Source: Shimia sp. SK013
GTDB lineage: Bacteria; Pseudomonadota; Alphaproteobacteria; Rhodobacterales; Rhodobacteraceae
Reading direction: 5' to 3'
Assembly: GCF_001292625.1 (NCBI RefSeq)
Contig: NZ_LAJH01000009.1
Location: 62,001 to 126,000, forward strand
Length of the DNA stretch: 64,000 nt
Below are positions 8,534-16,630 of the stretch, piece after piece. Under the pieces are notes generated by a model. It made no database searches. It saw only the letters and a program-made list of their open reading frames with translations, and was not told where the DNA came from. The first letter of the stretch is position 1, and each line of letters starts with the position of its first letter. Position numbers and translations under genes: made by a program.

Positions 8534-9286
8534 ATGGCGTCGATTTGGGAATATGCCAATCCAGTTAAATTCAGCAAAACGGCGAGCGCCGTTTTGCCTT
8601 GGGTGACTGTACTGGCCGCCGTTACTTTGGCCACTGGCTTGGTTTGGGGTTTTTTCTTTACGCCTGATGATTTTCGACAGGGTTCCACTGTCAAAATTAT
8701 ATATATTCACGTGCCCGCCGCGATGATGGCGATCAACATCTGGGCGATGATGCTGGTGACGTCGCTGATCTGGCTGATCCGTCGCCACCATGTGTCTGTA
8801 TTGGCCGCCAAAGGGGCTGCGAGCGTTGGCGTGGTTATGACCTTGATCGCGCTGATCACCGGGGCGGTATGGGGCCAGCCGATGTGGGGGACTTGGTGGG
8901 TCTGGGATCCGCGACTTACGTCATTCCTGATCCTTTTTCTGTTTTACCTCGGATACTTGGCGCTATGGGAGGCGATTGACGATCCTGACACCGCCGCGGA
9001 TCTGACGTCGGTTCTGTGTATTGTTGGTTCGGTCTTTGCAATACTCAGTCGCTATGCGGTGAACTTCTGGAATCAGGGGCTGCATCAAGGCGCATCCGTG
9101 ATGCGTGCCGGTGCTGTGACCGGGACTGATACCGAGGAGAAAGTCTCCAACGTCTTCTTTTACCCGCTGCTGTTGTGTATGATCGGGTTTGTTCTTTTGT
9201 TTGTGGCGCTGGTGTTTTTGCGCACGCGGACAGAAATTCACAAGCGTCGCACGTCGGCGCTTTTGGCACGGGAGCGTCTGAGCTGA
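8534..9286 (+). CDS. ccmC: Haem-handling protein CcmC
   Basis: Six-helix inner-membrane protein (250 aa) that binds haem through the periplasmic tryptophan-rich WWD domain and attaches it to CcmE. The WWD segment reads WGTWWVWDPRLT; flanking histidines that coordinate haem are present in IYIHVPAAMMA and in the NQGLHQGASV loop. A good AGGTAGGA site precedes the ATG. The stop TGA shares its last base with the ccmD start. Confidence 0.96.
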   Translation: MASIWEYANPVKFSKTASAVLPWVTVLAAVTLATGLVWGFFFTPDDFRQGSTVKIIYIHVPAAMMAINIWAMMLVTSLIWLIRRHHVSVLAAKGAASVGVVMTLIALITGAVWGQPMWGTWWVWDPRLTSFLILFLFYLGYLALWEAIDDPDTAADLTSVLCIVGSVFAILSRYAVNFWNQGLHQGASVMRAGAVTGTDTEEKVSNVFFYPLLLCMIGFVLLFVALVFLRTRTEIHKRRTSALLARERLS

Positions 9287-9438
9287 TGCCTGAGCTTGGG
9301 AAATATGCAGCCGAAGTCCTGACGGCTTACGGCGCATCGATTGTATTGATGACGGTCTTGGTTCTGGCCAGCATTCGCGCGGCCCGCAAGGCCCGCAAGG
9401 AATTGGAAGCAGCGGAGGCGCGGCGCGATGACCGATGA
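9286..9438 (+). CDS. ccmD: Haem exporter protein CcmD
   Basis: Small membrane protein (50 aa) that stabilises the CcmABC complex and promotes release of haem-loaded CcmE. The start MPELGKYAAEVLTAYG overlaps the ccmC stop by one base. A single helix (about residues 16-33) is followed by a basic/acidic tail (RAARKARKELEAAEARR), as expected for CcmD. A longer frame beginning at 9175 would lie inside ccmC and is not used. The 3' end overlaps ccmG by 11 bases. Confidence 0.9.
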   Translation: MPELGKYAAEVLTAYGASIVLMTVLVLASIRAARKARKELEAAEARRDDR

Positions 9439-9994
9439 TGTGACCGGGGAGGGTTCCAAGAAAAAGGGGCTCTCTTTTCTGATGCTGCTGCCGCCAATCC
9501 TGTTTGGCGGGTTGGCTCTTTTGTTCCTGTTGGGAATGAACCGCGAGAACCCTGATGAGTTGCCAAGTGCGCTTGTCGGGCGGCCTGCGCCTGCTATTGA
9601 AGTGTCTCAGTTTTCGGACATGCAAGAAGTCACAGATGAGGATTTGCGCGGCGGCGGCCTGAAGTTGGTGAACTTTTGGGCCAGCTGGTGCGGGCCGTGC
9701 CGTGTAGAACACCCGAACCTTATGGCAATGAAGGCGGAAGGCGTCGAAATCATTGGTATTAACTACAAGGATCAGCCTGCTAACGCAGTGCGTTTCTTGT
9801 CCGAACTTGGCGATCCCTATGCCAAAGGCGGCGCGGACACTACAGGTCGAATGGCGCTCAACTGGGGGGTCTATGGCGTGCCGGAGACCTATCTGATTGA
9901 TCGGGACGGCAATGTGATTTTGCGCATCGCCGGTCCGGTGACCCAACGCCAGATCGATGAACGTCTTGGCCCCGCGATGGAAAAGCTGCGCTAG
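9428..9994 (+). CDS. ccmG: Thiol:disulfide interchange protein CcmG (DsbE)
   Basis: Membrane-anchored periplasmic thioredoxin-fold protein (188 aa) that keeps apocytochrome c cysteines reduced for haem ligation. An N-terminal anchor (about 15-37) is followed by the active-site motif WASWCGPCR with Cys88 and Cys91 and the cis-Pro segment YGVPETYLIDRDG. It is the last gene of the ccmABCDG block; ccmE, ccmF and ccmH are about 35-39 kb away in this window. Confidence 0.96.
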   Translation: MTDDVTGEGSKKKGLSFLMLLPPILFGGLALLFLLGMNRENPDELPSALVGRPAPAIEVSQFSDMQEVTDEDLRGGGLKLVNFWASWCGPCRVEHPNLMAMKAEGVEIIGINYKDQPANAVRFLSELGDPYAKGGADTTGRMALNWGVYGVPETYLIDRDGNVILRIAGPVTQRQIDERLGPAMEKLR

Positions 9995-10083
9995 GCACTC
10001 GTCCTGCGGCACAGACCGACGATTCTGCACTGTCTTTTGCGGCAAAAGCCTCTACGCTTTTGGCATCAGTATGGGAGAGAGCT

Positions 10084-10911
10084 ATGGAGATTCACCCCCT
10101 GACGGGCAGCCTTGGCGCCGAAGTAATCGGCGCTGATATCAAAGACCCAAAGCAGTTTGACGAAATCAAACGCGCGTTTGCTCAATACTCGGTCATCACA
10201 TTGCGGGGCCAAAACATCACGCCGGAGGAGCATCTGGCATTTGCGCGACGCTGGGGGGACATTAACGTCAATCGATTTTTCAAAGCATTGGACGGCCATC
10301 CCGAAGTGGCCGTTGTGTTGAAGGAAGCCGACCAAACCGGAGCAATCGGCGAAGTTTGGCACACCGATCATGCTTACGATCAGGTCCCCGCGTTGGGATC
10401 AATCCTTCACGCAATCGAAACACCGGCCTATGGCGGTGACACTGTGTTTTGTGGGATGAGCGCGGCTTACGATGCCTTGTCTGACCGTTTCAAACAGCTG
10501 CTGAACGGCCTAATTGCTTGGCATTCGTCGCGCCACGTGTTTGGGGCAACACAATCCAAATCAGACGCGTCTCAAACGGGGCGTGTGGGCAATGCTGACA
10601 TAGCCACGCAAGACGCTCTGCATCCGGTTGTGATCAAACATCCTTTGTCAGGTCGGTTGGGGCTTTTCGTGAACCCGCAGTTTACGACTCGAATTGACGG
10701 TTTGTCGCCAGAGGAATCCGACGCCATTTTGAACATGCTCTATGTGCATTGTCAGAAACCGGAGTTTCAGTGCCGGGTGAATTGGCAGGCTGGCGACGTG
10801 ACCATGTGGGACAACCGGGCGACATGGCACAAAGCCATCAATGACTACCATGGGCATCGACGCTACATGCATCGGGTGACGGTCGAAGGCGTGCCGCTTA
10901 CGGCTGCATAA
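10084..10911 (+). CDS. TauD/TfdA-family 2-oxoglutarate-dependent dioxygenase
   Basis: Fe(II)/2-oxoglutarate dioxygenase (275 aa) of the taurine/2,4-D dioxygenase family. The facial triad is visible: His93 and Asp95 in VWHTDHAYD and distal His249 in MWDNRATWHKAINDY; Arg264 in MHRVTVEG fits the 2-oxoglutarate carboxylate ligand. The start at 10084 follows GGGAGAG; an ATG at 10060 would add eight residues without a ribosome site. No taurine or alkylsulfonate transporter is adjacent, so the substrate is open. It converges on acnA with a shared terminator between. Confidence 0.9.
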   Translation: MEIHPLTGSLGAEVIGADIKDPKQFDEIKRAFAQYSVITLRGQNITPEEHLAFARRWGDINVNRFFKALDGHPEVAVVLKEADQTGAIGEVWHTDHAYDQVPALGSILHAIETPAYGGDTVFCGMSAAYDALSDRFKQLLNGLIAWHSSRHVFGATQSKSDASQTGRVGNADIATQDALHPVVIKHPLSGRLGLFVNPQFTTRIDGLSPEESDAILNMLYVHCQKPEFQCRVNWQAGDVTMWDNRATWHKAINDYHGHRRYMHRVTVEGVPLTAA

Positions 10912-10927
10912 GCCGGCGGCTCACCTG

Positions 10928-10964
10928 AACAAAGGCCTTGAGACGTGAGTTCAGGGCCTTTGTT
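10928..10964. terminator. Bidirectional terminator between the dioxygenase gene and acnA
   Basis: AACAAAGGCC (10928-10937) and GGCCTTTGTT (10955-10964) form a perfect 10-bp stem with a 17-base loop, in the spacer between two convergent genes. T-rich sequence follows on the plus strand. Confidence 0.75.
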
Positions 10965-10984
10965 GTTTGCAACGCTCGGTGCGG

Positions 10985-13672
10985 CTACGCCTTTGCGAGA
11001 TTTCTCAGAACATAATGCAGCACGCCGCCATGTTCGACGTATTCAATCTCCGGCGCGGTGTCGATCCGACATTTCAACGTGACGGTTTTGGTGTCGCCGT
11101 CCACAAAAGTGATCTCGCAAGGCACGTCTTGTAACGGCTCCACGCTATCGAGACCCGTAATACTCACCACTTCACCACCCGTGAGACCCAGCGTTTTGCG
11201 TGTATCCCCGTTTGTGAACTCAAGCGGGATCACTCCCATCCCGACCAAATTGGATCGGTGAATGCGTTCAAAGCTCTCGGCAATCACGGCCTTGACGCCC
11301 AACAACGCTGTGCCTTTTGCCGCCCAGTCCCGTGACGAGCCTGCGCCATACTGTGCGCCACCAAAAACGACCAAAGGTGTGCCGTCGGCTTGATAGGCCA
11401 TAGAGGCGTCAAAAACCGAGGCCTGCTGACCATCGGGCCCTTTGGTGAATCCGCCTTCTACGTTGTCCAACATTTCGTTCTTGATGCGAATATTGGCAAA
11501 GGTGCCCCGCATCATGATTTCATGATTGCCGCGGCGCGATCCATAAGAGTTGAAATCTCTGGGCGCCACTTGCCGGTCCACAAGATACTGACCGGCGGGC
11601 GAGGATTGCGCAAAAGAGCCGGCCGGAGAGATGTGGTCCGTAGTGATCATATCGCCCAGCATCAAAAGAACCTTGGCGTTTTTGACGTTCTCGATCGTGC
11701 CTGGCTCCGGCCCCATATCCTGAAAATACGGCGGGTTCTGGATATAGGTCGAGGCGGACGGCCAATCATAGGTTTCCTGATCGGGTACATCCACACCGTG
11801 CCATTTTTCATCGCCCTTGAACACATCGGCATATTTGCTTTGAAACGCATCTCGGGTGACGGTTTTCTGAACCAAATCAGCCACTTCTTTGGCGTTCGGC
11901 CAGATATCTTTGAGATAAACGTCGTTCCCATTCATGTCCTGAGCCAATGGATCAGACGACAGGTCAATGTCCATTGTGCCCGCGATGGCGTAGGCGACAA
12001 CCAAAGGTGGCGAGGCCAGATAGTTGGCGCGTACGTCAGGGCTGATGCGCCCCTCAAAGTTACGGTTGCCAGACAGTACCGACGTGGCCACCAAATCGCC
12101 CTCGGCAATCGCGTTGCTGATTTCTTTTTGGATCGGGCCGGAATTGCCGATGCATGTGGTGCAGCCATAGCCGACGAGGTTGAAACCGAGCGCATCCAGA
12201 TCGTCTTGTAATTCCGCAGCCTCCAGATAAGCGGACACAACTTGCGAACCCGGCGCAAGCGAGGTTTTGACCCATGGCCTTCGGTTGAGGCCCAAAGCAG
12301 CCGCCTTGCGCGCCACCAAACCGGCCCCGATCATCACATAAGGGTTGGAGGTATTGGTGCAGGAGGTGATCGAGGCGATCACCACTTTGCCGCTCCGCAT
12401 CGTGTAATCTTCACCAACAACGGCGGTTTCTTTGTCCAAAGGCCGTTTAAAAGTTTCCTTCATTTCGTGGTGGAACGCGGTTTTGCCGTCGCTTAACGCG
12501 ATGAAATCCTGAGGCCGTTTGGGGCCGGAAATGGCCGGCACTATGGTGCTCATGTCCAAATGCAGCGTATCGGAATAAATCGGCGCATAGCTTTCGTCGC
12601 GCCACAAACCGTTTTCTTTGGCATAGGCCTCAACCAGCGCGATCCGGTCCTCATCCCGACCCGTGTTGTGCATGTAGCGCAGAGTTTCGCCATCAATCGG
12701 GAAAAAGCCACAGGTTGCACCATATTCGGGAGCCATATTGGCAATAGTGGCCCGGTCGGCCAAAGGCAGCCTGTCCAGCCCATCGCCAAAGAATTCAACA
12801 AATTTGCCAACCACGCCCTTGGCGCGCAGCATTTCCACAACTTTCAACACCAAATCCGTTCCGGTCGTGCCTTCCACCATTGCGCCGGTCAGCTCAAAAC
12901 CGATCACATCGGGGATTAGCATCGAAATCGGTTGACCCAACATTGCGGCTTCCGCTTCGATGCCGCCCACGCCCCAACCCAATACCGCGGCACCATTGAC
13001 CATTGTGGTGTGGCTGTCAGTGCCAACAAGGGTGTCCGGATAGGCCACGTCCTCGCCGTTCTGGTCCGTGTCGGTCCAGACGGTTTGGGCCAGATATTCC
13101 AGATTGACCTGATGGCAAATACCGGTTCCGGGCGGCACCACACGGAAGTTTTCAAACGCGGTTTGACCCCATTTTAGAAAGGTATAGCGCTCAAGGTTGC
13201 GTTCATATTCCCGATCCACATTCATTTGAAAGGCGCGAGGGTTGCCAAATTCGTCAATCATAACAGAGTGATCAATAACGAGATCCACGGGCACTTGCGG
13301 GTTGATCTTCGCAGCAGATCCGCCGAGAGCAACAATCCCATCTCGCATCGCTGCCAAATCCACCACAGCTGGTACGCCCGTGAAATCCTGCATCAATACT
13401 CGGGCTGGACGATAGGCGATCTCTCGCGGGTTTTGACCGCCATTCTCAGCCCACTTTCCAAACGCTGCAATGTCGTCAGTGGACACTGAAAACCCGCCGT
13501 CCTCAAACCGCAAAAGATTTTCTAGGACCACTTTCAACGCGGCGGGTAGTCGTGAAAAATCGCCATACCCAGCGCTCTGAGCCGCCGGGATTGAATAGAA
13601 GGACAAGGATTTCCCGTTCACCGAAAGCGACTTGCGCGCTTTTGCCGTGTCAATTCCAACTGTGATGGGCAT
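10985..13672 (-). CDS. acnA: Aconitate hydratase A
   Basis: TCA-cycle enzyme (895 aa) that interconverts citrate and isocitrate through a [4Fe-4S] cluster; AcnA/IRP1-type. The three cluster cysteines are visible in SITSCTNTSNP and in GYGCTTCIGNSGP. Other signatures are GTDSHTTMVNG, GVGGIEAEAAMLGQP and the C-terminal swivel domain with YGAGSSRDWAAKG. Length is as expected for the family. It has its own terminator region downstream and lies upstream of and divergent from a DUF1223 gene. Confidence 0.97.
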   Translation of the reverse strand: MPITVGIDTAKARKSLSVNGKSLSFYSIPAAQSAGYGDFSRLPAALKVVLENLLRFEDGGFSVSTDDIAAFGKWAENGGQNPREIAYRPARVLMQDFTGVPAVVDLAAMRDGIVALGGSAAKINPQVPVDLVIDHSVMIDEFGNPRAFQMNVDREYERNLERYTFLKWGQTAFENFRVVPPGTGICHQVNLEYLAQTVWTDTDQNGEDVAYPDTLVGTDSHTTMVNGAAVLGWGVGGIEAEAAMLGQPISMLIPDVIGFELTGAMVEGTTGTDLVLKVVEMLRAKGVVGKFVEFFGDGLDRLPLADRATIANMAPEYGATCGFFPIDGETLRYMHNTGRDEDRIALVEAYAKENGLWRDESYAPIYSDTLHLDMSTIVPAISGPKRPQDFIALSDGKTAFHHEMKETFKRPLDKETAVVGEDYTMRSGKVVIASITSCTNTSNPYVMIGAGLVARKAAALGLNRRPWVKTSLAPGSQVVSAYLEAAELQDDLDALGFNLVGYGCTTCIGNSGPIQKEISNAIAEGDLVATSVLSGNRNFEGRISPDVRANYLASPPLVVAYAIAGTMDIDLSSDPLAQDMNGNDVYLKDIWPNAKEVADLVQKTVTRDAFQSKYADVFKGDEKWHGVDVPDQETYDWPSASTYIQNPPYFQDMGPEPGTIENVKNAKVLLMLGDMITTDHISPAGSFAQSSPAGQYLVDRQVAPRDFNSYGSRRGNHEIMMRGTFANIRIKNEMLDNVEGGFTKGPDGQQASVFDASMAYQADGTPLVVFGGAQYGAGSSRDWAAKGTALLGVKAVIAESFERIHRSNLVGMGVIPLEFTNGDTRKTLGLTGGEVVSITGLDSVEPLQDVPCEITFVDGDTKTVTLKCRIDTAPEIEYVEHGGVLHYVLRNLAKA

Positions 13673-13858
13673 GTGCGCCTCCTTGGTTCAAAATTGGGTC
13701 TTGATGTCAGAAATAGTTGCCCAAAGAGCGGTTAGGATCAAGGGGAAGCCCCCACTCGAAAGTGGCGTTCACTGTAATCTCGCAAAACGTTGATTGGTGT
13801 TACGGTGCTGGCATGCGTAGAACTAAGTCAGGGGACGACTACTCGGAATGGACCATCA

Positions 13859-14557
13859 ATGACAAAAGTGGCAGCTCTTTTCGCAATCGTTTGGTTTGCG
13901 GTGTCCAGCGCGGTTGCGGCGCAGACAACTTATCCTGTGGTGGTGGAGCTTTATACGTCGCAGGGCTGCTCTAGTTGTCCACCAGCGGATGAGTATTTTC
14001 GAAAACATCTCGCGGGTCGAGAAGATGTTATCGCGCTCGCGCTTCATGTGGATTATTGGGATTACATCGGGTGGAAAGACAACTTTGCCAATCCCGATTT
14101 TACCAACCGCCAAAAGCTATACGCCCAGTCCGCAGGTCACCGTTCCGTCTATACGCCACAGATGATTGTGAATGGGGCTGACCATGTGGTTGGCACGCAT
14201 CCCGATAAAGTGGAACGATTGGTCAAAGCCCACAAAGCGGCCAGCCCCAAAGTGACGCTGAAGGTTGTTCGCAAAGGCAATCGGGTGAAGATCGAAGCCC
14301 AGACCGATATGCGCAAGGAGATGAGCGTGCATGTGGTACGCTACCGCGCGTCTGAGGATGTTGCGATCAAACGCGGCGAGAATGCTGGGCGCACGTTGAC
14401 CTACGCCAACATCGTTGATGATTGGAAGGTGGTCAAAACATGGAACGGCCGTGCGCCGCTAAAGGTAGATGCCGCGGCCAAGGGTGACGCGCCTGTGGTT
14501 GTCTTGGTGCAAGTCAAAAACGGCGGACCGATCCTTGCGGCGGCAAGACTTCCTTAA
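13859..14557 (+). CDS. DUF1223 secreted thioredoxin-like protein
   Basis: Periplasmic protein (232 aa) of the DUF1223 family, function unknown. The start at 13859 gives a clean signal peptide (MTKVAALFAIVWFAVSSAVAA-QTTYP). The mature protein starts with VVELYTSQGCSSCPPADEYF, which contains a C-S-S-C pair in a thioredoxin-like position, and continues with YWDYIGWKDNFANPDFTNRQ and the family segment YTPQMIVNG. Earlier ATG/GTG codons from 13790 would break the signal peptide. It could act in envelope redox chemistry, but that is inferred only from the CxxC. Confidence 0.85.
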   Translation: MTKVAALFAIVWFAVSSAVAAQTTYPVVVELYTSQGCSSCPPADEYFRKHLAGREDVIALALHVDYWDYIGWKDNFANPDFTNRQKLYAQSAGHRSVYTPQMIVNGADHVVGTHPDKVERLVKAHKAASPKVTLKVVRKGNRVKIEAQTDMRKEMSVHVVRYRASEDVAIKRGENAGRTLTYANIVDDWKVVKTWNGRAPLKVDAAAKGDAPVVVLVQVKNGGPILAAARLP

Positions 14558-14587
14558 CTTCAGCCCGTAAGCTGTTTCAGGAAGGGG

Positions 14588-15640
14588 TTAATCCTCGTCT
14601 GGAATGATAAGGTCGATGTCTCCCAGATCGACAAGACTTCTTACGGTTTTTGTGATCTCCGCCATGGCTGGTTCCGCTTCGACCAATTTTACATTGCCTC
14701 GTTCCTCGACACCTTCACGGAGCTGATCCGCAAGCCTGACAGAGATGTTTTCCAAGAGGAATGTTGAGGTGTCGCCAATGTCGCCATCGGTTGCATATGC
14801 CAAAGCCGTGATCAGATCATTTTGGTCAATATCGCGCAACACCGTGGGAACATCGAGCTTTTTCAAACGCTTGTGAATGTGCGCATAGGTGAAGATGGTT
14901 TTGCGCACTTTGATTGCAAAGTCCGCGTCGGTTTCGTCAAGAGAGCCGAGGATATCGTCGCGCGTTGCGATTGTGGAGTTGTTAAGGATGGCCCCGAGGC
15001 GGCTATCTGGCCCATCATTAAAGGCGCGCGGCGGGCGGTCATCGATTTGGCAAGCGAGAGTCAGGCCGATCCTGTCAACGGCTTCCGGCCCGATTTGGTC
15101 GGTCATAGACATTGCATGCGTTATGCGCCGCGCTTTGTCGCCCGGCAGTTGGCCTAGCAACGTGGCTGCTTTGTCGACGTTTAGTTTTGAAATAAGAACC
15201 GCAGAGACCTCGATGCTTTCGGCTGCAAGCAAATCGACCAGTTCACTGATCGACAGCATTTTGATGCGTTGCCAGGGCTGGCCTGCAACCCGCACTCCAG
15301 CTTCCTTGCGCAGGCGGGCTGCGGTAAGGGGGCTGATTTTCCCCTCGAGTACATTCAAAGCGCCGGAAATGCCGTTGGGGAACGACAGCCCGATTGATTC
15401 AAGCTCATGCGCGAATTCCATGAGAACTTCGCCAAGAGTGCCGCGATCGATATATCCCATCTCACCCATCAGATAGGTGAGGTCGGATTGGTTTTCTTCG
15501 GAAAGATTGGTGAGTTCCAGATCGGCGCCTTCGTTCAAAAGAAACCGAACAATGATGGCCGCCTTATGCTTGCGCGACAGAGTCGATCCGCCGCCCATCG
15601 GTGACGACGGGGGAAGCTGTGCCATTGGAATCGAGCTCAT
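14588..15640 (-). CDS. fliG: FliG-type flagellar motor switch protein, isolated
   Basis: Full-length FliG-like protein (350 aa), the rotor protein that couples torque from the stator to the C ring. FliG-N begins LSRKHKAAIIVRFLL; the middle domain includes VSAVLISKLNVDKAATLLGQLP; FliG-C has ILGSLDETDADFAIKVRKT and the torque-helix region FLLENISVRLADQLREG. The start at 15640 is set by a strong AAAGGAG site. The usual EHPQ motif of the middle domain is replaced by AESIEV. No other flagellar gene is in the window, so it stands outside any flagellar cluster; it may be a second copy or the sole one. Confidence 0.82.
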   Translation of the reverse strand: MSSIPMAQLPPSSPMGGGSTLSRKHKAAIIVRFLLNEGADLELTNLSEENQSDLTYLMGEMGYIDRGTLGEVLMEFAHELESIGLSFPNGISGALNVLEGKISPLTAARLRKEAGVRVAGQPWQRIKMLSISELVDLLAAESIEVSAVLISKLNVDKAATLLGQLPGDKARRITHAMSMTDQIGPEAVDRIGLTLACQIDDRPPRAFNDGPDSRLGAILNNSTIATRDDILGSLDETDADFAIKVRKTIFTYAHIHKRLKKLDVPTVLRDIDQNDLITALAYATDGDIGDTSTFLLENISVRLADQLREGVEERGNVKLVEAEPAMAEITKTVRSLVDLGDIDLIIPDED

Positions 15641-15710
15641 AGGGTTCTCCTTTGCTTGGGTGCACTGAAACACCCAAGCCTAAAGAATCCCTGAACAAAG
15701 CCGGGTCAAT

Positions 15711-16241
15711 TCAATAGTTAAACGTGACGCCAGTCTGTAAAGCAGAGGCCAAAGAGGCTTCAGCCCAAGTCCCCGCGCCGCCGCGCTTGCGAATTTCGGT
15801 AAGTTCAGCGCGCGCTGCGACCAGATTTCCTGATTCTACATGCGCTTGACCAAGATAAGATCGCGCAAGAATGTTGTTTGGGTTCTGAGTGATGGCCTGG
15901 TCATAAAACGCCATGCCCAGATCGACGTCACCGAGTTTGCGGTGGGTGAAACCCCAATAAGTCAGCACCCGATCTTCGGATTGGTCCGACATTGCGGTCA
16001 GGATCAGTTGGGCGTCTTCAAACCGTTGGTTGTGAGCAAGCGAGCGCACATTGTCATACAGAGTGTCATCGGTCAGGCTAGCGTTTTCAGGTTTCACGCA
16101 GCGGCTTTTTTTCTCACTCCAGACTTTGTTTTTTTTGCATTCCTTCACCGGTTTTGGTTCAACTGGTGTCGCGTCCCCTGCTGCAAATGCAGGACTCGCC
16201 CCGACAAGTGCGACGGCGCTGGACAAAATAACCTTCATCAT
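15711..16241 (-). CDS. Secreted tetratricopeptide-repeat protein
   Basis: Periplasmic protein (176 aa) with signal peptide MMKVILSSAVALVGASPAFA. A short linker carries C-x5-W-x6-C-V (ECKKNKVW...RCVKP). After it come TPR-like repeats: NVRSLAHNQRFEDAQLIL, YWGFTHRKLGDVDLGMAFYD with QAITQNPNN, and ARSYLGQAHVESGNLVAARAEL. The start at 16241 is placed by GGAG 11 bases upstream; 16238 is also possible. Function is unknown; TPRs suggest a scaffold for protein contacts. The same Cys-Trp-Cys motif recurs in the 51-aa gene just upstream. Confidence 0.75.
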   Translation of the reverse strand: MMKVILSSAVALVGASPAFAAGDATPVEPKPVKECKKNKVWSEKKSRCVKPENASLTDDTLYDNVRSLAHNQRFEDAQLILTAMSDQSEDRVLTYWGFTHRKLGDVDLGMAFYDQAITQNPNNILARSYLGQAHVESGNLVAARAELTEIRKRGGAGTWAEASLASALQTGVTFNY

Positions 16242-16261
16242 AACGAAACAAACTCCAAAAA

Positions 16262-16286
16262 TGGTCCGCACCCGATGTGGGTGCGG
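16262..16286 (-). terminator. Terminator of the 51-aa secreted protein gene
   Basis: CCGCACCC (16266-16273) and GGGTGCGG (16279-16286) form an 8-bp GC stem with a five-base loop. On the minus strand it is followed by ACCATTTTTGG. It lies about 35 bases after the small gene's stop. Confidence 0.65.
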
Positions 16287-16319
16287 TACATGATAATTAC
16301 GCCAGAATTATTTTTGAGA

Positions 16320-16475
16320 TCAACTGGTGCTGGACACACAGCGTTGTTGTCCAGTGTCCCACGAGGTGCCATCGGCACAAGATGCCACTGCATGATCTTG
16401 ACCACAGCCCATGGCCGCCGCCAACCCGGGGGTCGCTGCAAGGGCCGCTGCGATGATTAGAGATCTTACTGTCAT
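16320..16475 (-). CDS. Small secreted Cys-Trp-Cys protein, 51 aa
   Basis: A 51-residue frame with a strong GGAGGCGG ribosome site six bases before ATG. Residues 1-21 form a signal peptide (MTVRSLIIAAALAATPGLAAA). The mature 30 residues contain four Cys (one in MGCGQD, then ASCADGTSW and RCVSS) and the pattern C-x5-W-x6-C-V. The coding call is supported by the ribosome site, a clean signal peptide and its own terminator. It lies downstream of purB on the same strand. I do not recognise a named family; it looks like a periplasmic disulfide-bonded peptide. Confidence 0.72.
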   Translation of the reverse strand: MTVRSLIIAAALAATPGLAAAMGCGQDHAVASCADGTSWDTGQQRCVSSTS

Positions 16476-16580
16476 TTCCGCCTCCATCTAATATGTGAAG
16501 ACTGTAACACAGGCGCGGATAAACACTAAATCACAGGCGCGTTAATTCTCGTAAGTGCAAGTTTTTGATTGGTATTTTAC

Positions 16581-16608
16581 AAAAAGCCGCGTTTAAAAAC
16601 GCGGCTTT
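16581..16608 (-). terminator. purB terminator
   Basis: AAAGCCGCGTTT and AAACGCGGCTTT (16583-16594 and 16597-16608) are perfect inverted arms; on the minus strand the stem is followed by TTTTTG. It lies 23 bases past the purB stop. Confidence 0.85.
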
Positions 16609-16630
16609 CGTGCTTTTATGGGTGGCGCGC

